Numbered from the stretch's first letter, positions 16,164 to 26,245 are shown. The stretch is 64,000 nt of DNA from DASSKK01 sp035690495 (GCA_035690495.1 DASSKK010000003.1:124001-188000); one strand, 5' to 3'. The notes: generated from the sequence alone by a model not told the origin. Made by a program: numbers and translations.

Positions 16164-17381
16164 ATGAGCACCCTCGACGTCAGCGGAGTCCGCAGCCACT
16201 TTCCGGCACTGGAGCAGGGGGTCGCCTACTTCGACGGGCCGGGAGGCACCCAGGTGCCGCGGGAGGTCGGCGACAAGATCATCGAGACGATCACCGGGGG
16301 CATCTCCAACCGCGGGACGGTCACCCACGTCGAGCGGCTCGCCGAGTCCGTGGTGACCGGAGCCAGGGCTGCCGTCGCCGACCTGCTCGGATGCGCGGCG
16401 GAGGGGGTCGTGTTCGGCCGGTCGATGACCCAGGTGACCCTGGACATCGCCCGGGCCCTTGCCAGGACCTGGCAGCCGGGCGACGAGGTCGTAGTCACCC
16501 GGCTGGATCACGACGCCAACATCCGGCCCTGGGTGATCGCGGCCGCGACGGCGGGGGCGAGCGTGCGGTGGGTGGGCTTCGACACGACCACCGCCGACCT
16601 GTCCGTCGACGACGTCGCCGCGCAGCTGTCGCCGCATACCCGGCTTGTGGCGGTCACCGGCGCGTCGAACCTGCTCGGCACCCGCCCCGACGTGGCCTCG
16701 ATCGCCGCTGCCGTCCACGATCTGGGAACCGATGCGCTCGTGTACGTCGACGGGGTGCACCTCACCCCGCACGCGCCGGTCAGCGTGGCCGATCTCGGTG
16801 CGGACTTCTACGCCTGCTCGCCGTACAAGTTCCTCGGCCCGCACCACGGCCTGGTCGCCGCCTCCCCGGACCTGCTGGAGACACTGCAACCCGACAAGCT
16901 GCTGCCGTCGAGCAACGACGTGCCGGAACGGTTCGAGCTGGGCACGCTTCCTTACGAGATGCTCGCCGGGACGACCGCCGCCATCGACTTCCTCGCCGGG
17001 CTCGCCTCGACGGCGCCGGACCGGCGCACCCGGATCCTCGAGTCGATGACCGCGGTGGCCGAGCACGAGGACGCGATGTTCGCACGGCTGATGGACGGGC
17101 TGCTCGGCCTGGACGGGGTGACGGTGCACGGATCGCCGAAGGTGCGCACGCCGACGGCGCTGTTCTCGGTCGATGGACACTCGCCTCGCGAGGTCTACGA
17201 GCACCTGGCCACCCTCGACGTGAACGCGCCGGCTGGGAGCTTCTACGCGCTCGAGGCAGCACGCTGGTTCGGTCTCGGCGACGCCGGGGCGGTCCGCGCC
17301 GGCATCGCGCCCTACACCAACGCCGACGACGTGGACCGGCTCCTGGCCGGCGTCGCCCAGGTCGCAGGACGAGGCCGATGA
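16164..17381 (+). CDS. Cysteine desulfurase-like PLP enzyme (TIGR01976-type class V aminotransferase)
   Basis: The 405-aa protein begins SGVRSHFPALEQGVAYFDGP and GGTQVPREVGDKIIE, the pattern of the VC1184-type subfamily. The PLP lysine is in FYACSPYKFLGPHHG, and DALVYVDGVHLTPHAPV supplies the Asp and His near the ring. It lacks an obvious catalytic Cys loop as in SufS or NifS, so desulfurase activity is uncertain. A purine-rich GGATGGGGGG precedes the ATG. Its stop overlaps the start of the following SDR gene. Confidence 0.88.
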   Translation: MSTLDVSGVRSHFPALEQGVAYFDGPGGTQVPREVGDKIIETITGGISNRGTVTHVERLAESVVTGARAAVADLLGCAAEGVVFGRSMTQVTLDIARALARTWQPGDEVVVTRLDHDANIRPWVIAAATAGASVRWVGFDTTTADLSVDDVAAQLSPHTRLVAVTGASNLLGTRPDVASIAAAVHDLGTDALVYVDGVHLTPHAPVSVADLGADFYACSPYKFLGPHHGLVAASPDLLETLQPDKLLPSSNDVPERFELGTLPYEMLAGTTAAIDFLAGLASTAPDRRTRILESMTAVAEHEDAMFARLMDGLLGLDGVTVHGSPKVRTPTALFSVDGHSPREVYEHLATLDVNAPAGSFYALEAARWFGLGDAGAVRAGIAPYTNADDVDRLLAGVAQVAGRGR

Positions 17382-18127
17382 GCCGGCGGGCCCTGGTCAC
17401 CGGTGCGTCCGGCGGCATCGGGCGCGCAGTGGCGTTGGCGTTCGCCGAGCTCGGCGACCGGGTGGCCGTGCACTACGGGCGGTCGGCCGACGCCGCGAAG
17501 CAGGTGGTCGACTCGCTGCCCGGCGAGGGTCACGTGCTCGTGAAGGCCGATCTGGCCGACCCCGACGCGGTGGCTGCCGCGGTGGGCTCCGCCGCCGACG
17601 GGCTCGGCGGGCTCGACGTACTCGTGAACAACGCGGGGACCTTCTTCGCCCACCCGCCCCTGGAGTCGAGCTACGAGGAGTGGCAGCAGGCGTGGACCGA
17701 CACGCTCGCGACGAACCTGACCGGCGCGGCGAACGCGACGTTCTGCGCGCTTCCGCACCTGATCGACGCGGGCGGCGGCGCGATCGTCAACGTGTCCAGC
17801 CGGGGCGCGTTCCGCGGCGAGCCCGAGTCACCGGCGTACGGCGCCTCGAAGGCGGGGCTGAACGCGTTCGGCCAGTCGCTGGCGATCGCACTGGCGCCAC
17901 ACGACATTCGCGTCGGCACGGTGGCGCCCGGGTTCGTCGAGACCGAGATGGCCCGCTGGATGCTCGAGGGCGAGAACGGCGATGCGGTGCGCGCCCAGTC
18001 GCCGTACGGCCGCGCCGCCCGCGCCGAGGAGGTCGCCGCGGCGGTCGTGTGGCTGGCCTCCGAGGACGCCCGCTTCGCCACCGGCACGATCATCGACGTG
18101 AACGGCGCGTCGTACCTGCGCAGCTGA
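17378..18127 (+). CDS. SDR family NAD(P)-dependent oxidoreductase
   Basis: Classical short-chain dehydrogenase of 249 aa. The cofactor motif is TGASGGIG at about residue 8, NNAG is at about 87, and the catalytic Ser and YxxxK are in IVNVSSRGAFRG and SPAYGASKAGLNAFG. The end (FATGTIIDVNGASYLRS) has the family C-terminal pattern of 3-oxoacyl-reductase-like SDRs. The substrate is unknown. It is coupled to the PLP enzyme by an ATGA overlap, which suggests a shared pathway. Confidence 0.9.
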   Translation: MSRRALVTGASGGIGRAVALAFAELGDRVAVHYGRSADAAKQVVDSLPGEGHVLVKADLADPDAVAAAVGSAADGLGGLDVLVNNAGTFFAHPPLESSYEEWQQAWTDTLATNLTGAANATFCALPHLIDAGGGAIVNVSSRGAFRGEPESPAYGASKAGLNAFGQSLAIALAPHDIRVGTVAPGFVETEMARWMLEGENGDAVRAQSPYGRAARAEEVAAAVVWLASEDARFATGTIIDVNGASYLRS

Positions 18128-18130
18128 GCG

Positions 18131-18859
18131 TCATCCGGGGCGGCGCGCGACGAAGACGAGCTCGCGGCCCGGCCGGTCGGATGCGTCACGGACGTCCTCG
18201 ACCGTGAAACCGGCCGCCCGGAGCGACTCCGTCACGCCCTTGCGGCTACGGAAGCGCAGCGTGGAGTCCGAGATGTGCACCGCACCATCGGCCGCGAATG
18301 TGAACGTCGATCGGAACGACACCAGCTCTCCACGCACGTCGGTGAGCTCGACCCAGCTCTCTACGCGGCCGATATCCGGCACATCCGCCTCGGCGCGCGA
18401 GTGCATCGGAGTCCACTCCTGCCATGCTCGTCGAGCTGGGTCCCGCGTCTCGAAAACAAGATGGCCACCAGGTCGCAAGGCCCCACGACAGGCCCGAAGC
18501 GTGAGCATCCAGTCCTCGTCGGTGAGGAAGACCTGGGCTACGTTCGCGGTCATCGTCACCAGGTCGACCTGCAGCGGCGGCAGGGTCGTGGCGTCTCCGG
18601 CCAGCCACCGCACGCGCTCGGCGCCCGGCTTGCGGCGCGCCACATCCAAAGAGGCTTCCGCCGGATCCACTCCGATCACGTCGATGCCACGCACGGCCAG
18701 CATGCACGCGAAGGTCCCCGTCCCGCAGCCGACGTCGACCACGCTGCCGGCATCAAGCTCCTCAACGAGGGCGGCGTACACCTCCAGGTCGCTGCGATCG
18801 GGGTCCAGCGGGTCGTAGACCTCCGCAAGACGGCGTACGGCGAAATGGCGGTCGGGCAC
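18131..18859 (-). CDS. Class I SAM-dependent methyltransferase
   Basis: The 242-aa protein shows VYDPLDPDRSDLEVYAALVE, then the SAM-binding motif I SVVDVGCGTGTFACML, motif II VIGVDPAEASLDVARRK and motif IV VDLVTMTANVAQVF. A later HLVFETRDPARRAWQEW is seen in this methyltransferase group of small-molecule enzymes. The substrate is unknown. GTG 18859 is chosen since CAGGGT lies 6 nt upstream, like other leaderless starts here. It is convergent with the SDR gene, with 3 bp between stops. Confidence 0.88.
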   Translation of the reverse strand: MPDRHFAVRRLAEVYDPLDPDRSDLEVYAALVEELDAGSVVDVGCGTGTFACMLAVRGIDVIGVDPAEASLDVARRKPGAERVRWLAGDATTLPPLQVDLVTMTANVAQVFLTDEDWMLTLRACRGALRPGGHLVFETRDPARRAWQEWTPMHSRAEADVPDIGRVESWVELTDVRGELVSFRSTFTFAADGAVHISDSTLRFRSRKGVTESLRAAGFTVEDVRDASDRPGRELVFVARRPG

Positions 18860-19006
18860 ACCCGCACCCTGGCACAGCCGACCCGGGGCCGCGGGGAGTA
18901 GCGGCACCAGTCCGCCGCACTCCTGATGACTCCGGGCAAACCCCGACATTTCGAGGCCACCTAGTTCTACACTCGCGGGAAAGCAGGAACGATCCGGGGG
19001 GATCGA

Positions 19007-20128
19007 ATGTCCGAGAACGCGGGCCTGGGGCGGGATGACCCCGAGAATGCGCTGCCGCCTGCCCGGACTGACTTCAGAGGGCCTACCGCAGGCGACGACC
19101 GGACCGCGATGCTCGACCTGCTGGCGGAGACCATCGTCACCGGCCTCGGCTTCGGCGTCGCGGTGATCAACATCGTGCGGCCCGACGGAAACCTGCAGGT
19201 CGCCTCGGTGGCCGGCGACGAGGACGCCCGGGCCACCCTGCTCGGCACCGTCGACGCCGCCAAGACCTGGGACAAGCTGCTGGCCGCCAGCGAGCCGTGG
19301 GGGCGACTGCGCTTCCTCGACCACCGCAACGCCGACGCCTTCGCCGACATGATGACGTGGGTGCCTGACCTGACGATGCTCGACTGCGATGACGCCTGGC
19401 ACCCCGACGACGGGCTGTTCGCGCCGTTGATCGGCTCGGACGGCACCCGGGTCGGCATCCTGTCCGTGGACCTGCCTCCGGGCGGCCGCAGGCCCGATGC
19501 GACCACGTGCCGCGCTCTGGAGGGATTCGCGGTCTCGACCGCGCTCGCCATCGAGCACGCCACCTTGCGGGCGCGCGCCGAGGCCTCGGAGAACAAGCTG
19601 CGCGAGCGCGCCAGCTACGACTCCCTCACCGGCGTCGGCAACCGCTCGCTGTTCTTCGAACGGCTCGGCCATGCGCTCGACACCGGCCCGGAGCGGCGGG
19701 CGATGCTCGCACTGGCCTTCATCGACCTGGACGGCTTCAAGCGCGTCAACGACGAGTACTCCCACGCGGTTGGTGACGACGTGCTCGTGGCGGTGGCCGA
19801 ACGACTGCGGTCGGTGGTGCGTCCGAGGGACACGCTGGTGCGCTGGGGGGGTGACGAGTTCCTGGTCCTGTTCGAGCACCTCGACGACGAGGGGGACGTC
19901 GTACCGATCGTGGAGCGCATCCTGTACGCCGTTGCGCAGCCGTCCCCCGAGATCGGACCGGACGTTGCCGTGTCCGCCAGCATCGGCGTCGCATTCCAGG
20001 GACCACACGAGGAGCTCGATGCCGACGATCTGGTACGTCGTGCCGATGTCGCCATGTACCGAGCGAAGCGCTCCGGCGGGGGTGGGTTCGCGATCTACCA
20101 GCCGGTGCTGGAGGACGACCCGCGGTAG
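19007..20128 (+). CDS. GAF-GGDEF diguanylate cyclase
   Basis: Residues 25-190 form a GAF-like sensor domain (LDLLAETIVTGLGFGVAVIN, then DGLFAPLIGSDGTRVGILSV). A GGDEF domain follows (YDSLTGVGNRSLFFERL, FIDLDGFKRVNDEYSHAVGD), with an intact active site RWGGDEF at residues 281-285. It should make cyclic di-GMP in response to a cytoplasmic signal, since no membrane segment is seen. There is no EAL domain. No RxxD inhibitory site was seen at the usual place upstream of GGDEF. ATG 19007 has a CCGGGGGGATCG ribosome binding site. Confidence 0.93.
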   Translation: MSENAGLGRDDPENALPPARTDFRGPTAGDDRTAMLDLLAETIVTGLGFGVAVINIVRPDGNLQVASVAGDEDARATLLGTVDAAKTWDKLLAASEPWGRLRFLDHRNADAFADMMTWVPDLTMLDCDDAWHPDDGLFAPLIGSDGTRVGILSVDLPPGGRRPDATTCRALEGFAVSTALAIEHATLRARAEASENKLRERASYDSLTGVGNRSLFFERLGHALDTGPERRAMLALAFIDLDGFKRVNDEYSHAVGDDVLVAVAERLRSVVRPRDTLVRWGGDEFLVLFEHLDDEGDVVPIVERILYAVAQPSPEIGPDVAVSASIGVAFQGPHEELDADDLVRRADVAMYRAKRSGGGGFAIYQPVLEDDPR

Positions 20129-20149
20129 CCGGTCAACGGCCCGGTGCGC

Positions 20150-20560
20150 TCAGCGGATCAGACAGAACGGATGACCGGCCGGGTCGAGATAGACCCGGAA
20201 GCCGCCGTCCTGCGACGGCTGGTGCTCATGCTTGGTCGCCCCGAGCGCAAGCGCCGACGGCTCGGCGGCGTCGATGTCGCCGACAGAGAAGTCGAGGTGG
20301 AACTGCTGCGGGTGCGCTCCGCCCGGCCATGTAGGGGTGACCCAGTCGTCGATGCGTTGGAAGGCAAGGGCTGTTCGCCCATCGGGGTTTTCCGGGCTGA
20401 TACCGCCACCCGGAGGAGTCAAGGTCGCCCAGTCCCGGTCGGAGCCGTCCTCCAGCGACCAGCCCAGCAGCTCGGAGTAGAACCGGCCGAGCTCGAGGGC
20501 GTCGGGACAGTCGAGGATGACCATGTCGAGTACGGGGCGTGGTGGGTTCGGTGTGCTCAT
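20150..20560 (-). CDS. VOC family (glyoxalase-like) protein
   Basis: The 136-aa protein has two beta-alpha-beta-beta-beta modules: PVLDMVILDCPDALELGRFY, SELLGWSLEDGSDRDWATL, and QFHLDFSVGDIDAAEPSALA to DPAGHPFCLI. The ending DPAGHPFCLI is typical of the bleomycin-resistance/dioxygenase superfamily of small actinobacterial VOC proteins. The metal ligands and substrate are not clear. A TATCTT box 7 nt before the ATG fits a leaderless message. It is convergent with the diguanylate cyclase gene. Confidence 0.9.
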   Translation of the reverse strand: MSTPNPPRPVLDMVILDCPDALELGRFYSELLGWSLEDGSDRDWATLTPPGGGISPENPDGRTALAFQRIDDWVTPTWPGGAHPQQFHLDFSVGDIDAAEPSALALGATKHEHQPSQDGGFRVYLDPAGHPFCLIR

Positions 20561-20640
20561 GCCAGCGAAGATACCGACGGTTGCGGACGACGTACTTCCG
20601 GAATGCCGTGACGCCTCTCGGTGCTCCTACCTTGCGGGCC

Positions 20641-20870
20641 ATGGCGCGAGTGCTGGGGACCGGGATGCCGGGCGTCGGCAAGTCGACGCTTCTCGACGCG
20701 CTCGCCTCTCATGGCGCCGTTTACGGTCGACACCGACTTCGTGTCATCGGGGCCAATGCTCTTCCCCGCTGACACGGTGAAGTGGAACGATGACGCGAGG
20801 TTTCGGCTGGTGGCGGTCATCGTTGGTCAATGCCGGAAAACCAGTCCTGCGGAAACGCGTTCGCGGGAGC
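20641..20870 (+). pseudogene. Broken P-loop kinase/ATPase remnant
   Basis: The ATG at 20641 opens a P-loop protein start: MARVLGTGMPGVGKSTLLDA, then LASHG. The frame then ends at 20772 after unrelated sequence. In the next frame, from about 20718, the text TVDTDFVSSGPMLFPAD followed by DDARFRLVAV resembles the continuation of small nucleotide kinases ('VDTDY...'), so one frameshift near 20708-20725 probably broke the gene. The rest of the protein is missing. It lies next to other accessory genes. Confidence 0.55.
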
Positions 20871-20921
20871 GTTGGGGGTCGTCAGCGATCGTGGGCCTCG
20901 GCTGGACTTCCTGCGGACCGC

Positions 20922-21161
20922 TCAGGCAGTGGCGGGCACGGCAAGCTCGCCGTGGGCGGCCGCCTCTCGCGCAGTGATCTGGTGGAAGAACACGATCGTG
21001 TCGTCGATCTCGTCGATCTGGACCCACGACCAGAAGCCAGGGCGGCCGGCGACGGCGACCGTACCAACCTTGATCCGAGGATTGCCGGCGGGAAGGCGCG
21101 CGAAGTTCCGCTCGTCGTCGTCCTCCATGTTGAGGTCGGCGTCGATGTCGATCTGGATCAT
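20922..21161 (-). CDS. Small acidic protein of unknown function, second gene of a two-gene module
   Basis: The 79-aa protein starts MIQIDIDADLNMEDDDERNF and continues with alternating strands (RIKVGTVAVAGRPGFWSWVQ, IDEIDDTIVFFHQITAREAA). A strong GAGAGGAGG ribosome binding site precedes the ATG, which makes the gene credible despite its size. It lies 12 bp behind the 150-aa gene and is surely co-transcribed. I know no family for it. The small acidic partner downstream of a larger protein recalls toxin/antitoxin or immunity pairs, but no motif supports this. Confidence 0.7.
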   Translation of the reverse strand: MIQIDIDADLNMEDDDERNFARLPAGNPRIKVGTVAVAGRPGFWSWVQIDEIDDTIVFFHQITAREAAAHGELAVPATA

Positions 21162-21173
21162 CGTGGCCTCCTC

Positions 21174-21626
21174 TCAGCCCGGGTCCGGCTCGAACAGATG
21201 GTTCTCGACAAGAGTGTAGGTCGCCCGGAGGAAGCGGTCGACGAGTTCCTCGGCGCTGGCCCCGGTCAACCGCATAGGCCCCGCAGCCTGGCGACCAGCG
21301 GCTCCGAGGATCGTGTCGACGTGCGGCGCCTTCCCACTCAGGACGATGCCGAGCCCCTGGCTCCGGAGCTCCCCCGCGGTGAACATCGCCACCCGATGCG
21401 CCTTCCGCGCCTTCTGTTCGAGCACCCGATCCAGTGTCCAAGGCTCGGAGATCGCCCAGAGGGAGAGCCCGTAGTAGCCGAAGGTGTCGAAGTTGACAGT
21501 CGAGTCCGCGATCAGCGCGGCGCGGTCGAAGACCCGTCCATCGGGGTAGGCATCGAACAGCGACCGCACCAGTACCGCGCCATCGGGCAATGCTGGCTCG
21601 TCACGGATGAGCCGTCGTCGCACCAC
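21174..21626 (-). CDS. Unknown 150-aa protein, first gene of a two-gene module
   Basis: The protein begins MVRRRLIRDEPALPDGAVLV and contains DAYPDGRVFDRAALIADSTV, then FDTFGYYGLSLWAIS, then KAHRVAMFTAGELRSQGLGI and a helical C-terminus (ASAEELVDRFLRATYTLVEN). It has no signal peptide or membrane segment. No known domain was recognised. The start is GTG. It sits in a 1.3-kb accessory patch beside a broken P-loop gene and a 260-bp stretch without genes, which suggests acquisition. Confidence 0.7.
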   Translation of the reverse strand: MVRRRLIRDEPALPDGAVLVRSLFDAYPDGRVFDRAALIADSTVNFDTFGYYGLSLWAISEPWTLDRVLEQKARKAHRVAMFTAGELRSQGLGIVLSGKAPHVDTILGAAGRQAAGPMRLTGASAEELVDRFLRATYTLVENHLFEPDPG

Positions 21627-21885
21627 TGGCCGACCGTTTCATCGAGTGCCGACCGTTCGGATCGGCGATCACCATCTCGCCTCCCGTCCCGACGGTTGAG
21701 GCAGCGACGAGCGGACCGCTGGCGACCAGGGTCAAAGAGAGTCCTCGCCGAACATTGGTGTGGCGAGGTAGTGACCCCGTGTTGATGGCGAGGTCGGCCG
21801 GAAGGTCAGCACCGTCGACGATCCCGAAGGACTCCGGCGACCAGGCTGAGTCCCCGGTCGCGCGGGGGGAGCAAGCGTGCTGGCT
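21627..21885. other. Gene-free stretch between the unknown module and ychF
   Basis: About 260 bp with no credible coding sequence on either strand. No clear terminator, tRNA or terminal inverted repeat was seen. It may be the remains of a degraded gene, but nothing identifies one. Confidence 0.6.
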
Positions 21886-22962
<1,077 letters not shown>

Positions 22963-23020
22963 GGGACGAGGCTAGCGAGCGCCCGGGCTGGGTCCCAATC
23001 GGCGCTTGGTGGCCCCGCCC

Positions 23021-23026
23021 TAGGGT
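23021..23026 (+). promoter_or_regulatory. -10 box for leaderless xthA
   Basis: TAGGGT is separated by 6 nt (GAGCCG) from the GTG start at 23033. No ribosome binding site is present. It is back to back with the ychF -10 box (TAGCCT, 22974-22969 on the minus strand), so both genes appear to have leaderless promoters in a 70-bp intergenic region. Confidence 0.5.
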
Positions 23027-23032
23027 GAGCCG

Positions 23033-23824
23033 GTGCGCATTGCCACCTGGAACGTGAACTCCGTCCGCTCCCGGATCGACCGGGTCGAGGCGTTCGTGGA
23101 GCGGCACGGCATCGACGTACTCGCGCTCCAGGAGACCAAGGCGCGCGACGACCAGTGGCCGCTGATGGGGCTGCAGGCGCTGGGGTACGACGTCGCGACC
23201 TACGGGTTCAACCAGTGGAACGGGGTGGCGATCGCGTCCCGGGTCGGGCTGGACGACGTGCGGCTCGGCTTCGACGGAATGCCCGGGTACGGCGAGCCCG
23301 TCGCCGCCGAGGCCAGGGCGATCGGCGCGCGCTGCGCCGGTGTGGACCTGTGGTCGCTCTACGTCCCGAACGGCCGCACCCTCGACGATCCGCACCTGGT
23401 GTACAAGCTCGAGTGGCTGAAGGCGTTGCGCGATAGCGCGGCCGGCTGGCTCGAAAAGGACCGCGACGCCCAGATCGCACTCGTCGGCGACTGGAACATC
23501 GCGCCGTTCGACGAGGACGTGTTCGACATGACGCGGTTCGCCAGGAGCACCCATGTCTCCGCGCCGGAGCGGGCGGCCTTCCATGCCGTCGTCGAAGCCG
23601 GCTTCGCCGACGTCGTACGCCCGCACACGCCGGGCCCGGAGGTCTACACCTACTGGGACTACTACCGGCAGCGGTTCGAACGCAACCGCGGGATGCGCAT
23701 CGACTTCGTCCTCGGCTCCCCCGCGCTTGCGAAACGGGTGAGCGGAGCGTTCATCGACCGCGAGGAGCGGGCCGGCAAGGGCGCCAGCGACCACGCGCCG
23801 GTGGTCGTCGACCTCGCCGACTGA
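23033..23824 (+). CDS. xthA: Exodeoxyribonuclease III / AP endonuclease
   Basis: This 263-aa enzyme of the exonuclease-endonuclease-phosphatase fold cuts DNA 5' of abasic sites in base excision repair. The catalytic residues are in MRIATWNVNSVRSR, LALQETKARDDQWP, ALVGDWNIAPFDEDVF and GKGASDHAPVVVDL. MRIDFVLGSPALAKR gives the Asp of the active site. Length matches the family. GTG 23033 has a TAGGGT box 6 nt before it. Confidence 0.95.
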   Translation: MRIATWNVNSVRSRIDRVEAFVERHGIDVLALQETKARDDQWPLMGLQALGYDVATYGFNQWNGVAIASRVGLDDVRLGFDGMPGYGEPVAAEARAIGARCAGVDLWSLYVPNGRTLDDPHLVYKLEWLKALRDSAAGWLEKDRDAQIALVGDWNIAPFDEDVFDMTRFARSTHVSAPERAAFHAVVEAGFADVVRPHTPGPEVYTYWDYYRQRFERNRGMRIDFVLGSPALAKRVSGAFIDREERAGKGASDHAPVVVDLAD

Positions 23825-23924
23825 GCCCTCCCACCGCGGAGTCGTCGGCGGTCATGAGAACTCGACACGCGGGGCAGCCGCAGACGAATCGGGAATGTCG
23901 GTGCCCTCGGTGACACTGAGACAC

Positions 23925-25067
23925 ATGGACACCACGATGCGGTTCTTGCTGCCGCTGCTGATGGGGCTGGGCATCGGCGCGCTGATCGGATTGCTGTGGG
24001 CCCGCTCCCGGGAGCAGGGGCAGGCAGCCGCGGCCTCGCAGCGCGCACTGGAGAGTCGCGCGGCCGACCAGGCCGTCGTCAAGGAAGGTCTCGCCCGCCT
24101 GCAGACGAGGCTGCACGACCTGGACACCCAGCGAACTGCGTGGCAGAGCGCCTTCAAGCAGCAGGTCGACGACGTGCGGCACTCCACCGACCTGCTGCGA
24201 AGGGAGACGTTGTCGTTGTCGACGGCGCTGCGCCGGCCGCAGGTGCGTGGCCGGTGGGGCGAGATGCACCTGCGTCGCGCCGTCGAGCTGGCCGGGATGG
24301 TCGAGCGCTGCGACTTCTCCGAGCAGCACACCGTGAGCAGTGACGGGGGTCGGCTGCGACCGGACCTGGTGGTGCACCTCGCGGGTGGCAAGCAGGTCGT
24401 GGTCGACGCGAAGGTGCCGCTGGACGCGTTCCTGGACGCGACCTCAGCCGACGACGAACCGATCCGCGAGGCCCACCTCGCACGCCACGCCCGCCAGCTG
24501 CGCCAGCACGTCGACACGCTCGCCGCCAAGGCGTACTGGCGCTCGCTCCCGGCGACCCCGGAGTTCGTGGTAATGTTCGTGCCCGGCGAGTCGTTCCTGT
24601 CCGCGGCACTGGGTGCCGAGCCGGCGTTGATCGAGTACGCCGCCGAGCGGCAGGTCGTGCTCGCCACGCCGACCACCCTGATAGCGCTGCTGCGCACGGT
24701 CGCGCACGCCTGGACGGAGGCCAGACTGGCCGACGCGGCCCGCGACATCCACGCCCTTGGACGAGACCTGCACACCCGTCTGGCGACCATGGGTGGGCAT
24801 CTGGAGAAGTTGGGCCGCTCGCTGACCAGCGCGGTCGGCGCCTACAACAGCGCGGTCGGCTCATTGGAGACGAGGGTGCTCGTGTCCGCCCGGCGGTTCA
24901 GTGATCTCGACCCGTCCGTCGAGGTGTTGACGGCCCCGCAACCGGTCAGCGAGGCCGTGCGACCGCTCGGTGCAGCAGAGCTTCTCGAGTCCGTCGCCGA
25001 CCGACGTCCCGAGCTGCCCCACTTGGAGGCAGCCGAACCGGTCGACGACCACCGCGACACCGCGTGA
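23925..25067 (+). CDS. rmuC: DNA recombination protein RmuC
   Basis: The 380-aa protein has an N-terminal membrane segment (about residues 5-25), a coiled-coil stretch (ARLQTRLHDLDTQRTAWQSA), then the RmuC nuclease-like domain: QVRGRWGEMHLRRAVELAGM, RPDLVVHLAGGKQVVVDAKV and EFVVMFVPGESFLSAAL. The PDLVVxLxxGKxVVVDAK run is the PD-(D/E)XK-like core. RmuC limits inversion recombination in E. coli; its substrate is not settled. Starts at 23895 or 23937 are also possible. Confidence 0.92.
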   Translation: MDTTMRFLLPLLMGLGIGALIGLLWARSREQGQAAAASQRALESRAADQAVVKEGLARLQTRLHDLDTQRTAWQSAFKQQVDDVRHSTDLLRRETLSLSTALRRPQVRGRWGEMHLRRAVELAGMVERCDFSEQHTVSSDGGRLRPDLVVHLAGGKQVVVDAKVPLDAFLDATSADDEPIREAHLARHARQLRQHVDTLAAKAYWRSLPATPEFVVMFVPGESFLSAALGAEPALIEYAAERQVVLATPTTLIALLRTVAHAWTEARLADAARDIHALGRDLHTRLATMGGHLEKLGRSLTSAVGAYNSAVGSLETRVLVSARRFSDLDPSVEVLTAPQPVSEAVRPLGAAELLESVADRRPELPHLEAAEPVDDHRDTA

Positions 25068-25230
25068 CCGGACCTCGCACGACTGTCCGGTTCCTGCGCG
25101 GTCATGTCCTGATGGCTGGGTTTCCCCGCAGAGTGGTGCCTGAGGACATTAGCGCCGGGGCGAGAGGCTCGACACGCTCGACAGGCGGGGTGTGAGCAGG
25201 GAGGGCGGACGGCCCCCGGCTGGCGGCGAG

Positions 25231-26238
25231 TCAGGCCCGTGAGGCGGCGCGCAGGTCACGCCGCAGCTCGGGCGGCAGCGCGAACGTCAGCGACTCCTCG
25301 GCCGAGTGCACCGCCCTTGCGTCGGGGTACCCCCGCTCGGCGAGGTCGGCCAGCACGCCCTGCACCAGATCCTCGGGCACGGAGGCCCCGGAAGTGACGC
25401 TGACACTGTCCACTCCGTCGAACCAGGTGTCGTCGATCTCGGAGGCGTCGTCGACGCGATGTGCTGCCGTGGCGCCGGCCTCGAGAGCGACCTCGGCCAG
25501 CCTCACCGAGTTCGAGGAGTTGCCGGAGCCGACGACGATGACCAGATCCGCGTCGCGGGCGATCTCCTTGACCGCCATCTGGCGGTTCTGCGTCGCGTAG
25601 CAGATGTCGTCGCTGGGCGGGTCCAGCAGCTGCGGGAACCGCTTCCGCAGCGCCTCGACGATCGTCATCGTCTCGTCCACGGACAGGGTCGTCTGGGAAA
25701 GCCAGGACACGCGCGCGGGATCGCGCACCTCCACGGTGGCCGCCTCCTCGGGTGACTGCACCAGCTGGATTCGCCCGGGCACCTCCCCCATCGTCCCTTC
25801 GACCTCTTCGTGGCCGGCGTGCCCGATCAGCAGGATGTCGTAGTCCTCGCGGGCGAAACGACGGGCTTCGTGGTGCACCTTGGTGACCAAGGGGCAGGTT
25901 GCGTCGATCGTCTTCAGACGCCGCTGCTCCGCCTGCTCGTGGACATGCGGGGAGACTCCGTGGGCCGAGAACACGACCGTGGAACCCTCCGGCACCTCGT
26001 CGAGCTCCTCGACGAAGACCGCGCCGCGCTGCTCGAGCTCGGCGACCACATGCATGTTGTGGACGATCTGCTTGCGGACGTACACGGGAGCGCCGTACAG
26101 CTCCAGCGCCTTCTCCACGGTGATCACCGCCCGGTCGACCCCGGCGCAGTAGCCGCGGGGGGCGGCGAGCAGCACCGACCTTCCTTGCGCAGCGTCCGGA
26201 TCAAGCACCGGCGGCATGCCCAGGTCCGAGGTCCTCAT
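25231..26238 (-). CDS. ispH: 4-hydroxy-3-methylbut-2-enyl diphosphate reductase
   Basis: IspH makes IPP and DMAPP from HMBPP in the last step of the MEP pathway using a 4Fe-4S cluster. The three cluster cysteines are in APRGYCAGVDRAVITVEKAL (Cys31), IDATCPLVTKVHHEARRF and DDICYATQNRQMAVKE. FSAHGVSPHVHEQA, GHAGHEEVEGTMGE and VVGSGNSSNSVRL also match. ATG 26238 is chosen over 26247 because TACGAT lies exactly 7 nt upstream (26251-26246). It is the stand-alone housekeeping copy; a second IspH domain is in the hopanoid operon. Confidence 0.96.
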   Translation of the reverse strand: MRTSDLGMPPVLDPDAAQGRSVLLAAPRGYCAGVDRAVITVEKALELYGAPVYVRKQIVHNMHVVAELEQRGAVFVEELDEVPEGSTVVFSAHGVSPHVHEQAEQRRLKTIDATCPLVTKVHHEARRFAREDYDILLIGHAGHEEVEGTMGEVPGRIQLVQSPEEAATVEVRDPARVSWLSQTTLSVDETMTIVEALRKRFPQLLDPPSDDICYATQNRQMAVKEIARDADLVIVVGSGNSSNSVRLAEVALEAGATAAHRVDDASEIDDTWFDGVDSVSVTSGASVPEDLVQGVLADLAERGYPDARAVHSAEESLTFALPPELRRDLRAASRA

Positions 26239-26245
26239 GACGCCC

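Noticed and set aside
16164..17381. Fe-S cluster SufS gene
   Set aside because: The fold is class V PLP, but the sequence follows the VC1184-type subgroup and no suf genes are adjacent.
21627..21885. Insertion sequence remnant
   Set aside because: The stretch looks degraded, but no transposase motif, terminal inverted repeat or target duplication could be found.
25068..25230. Small gene or RNA between rmuC and ispH
   Set aside because: Only a short GC-rich region with a loose CTCGACACGCTCGAC repeat; no start with a ribosome binding site and no stable fold was clear.
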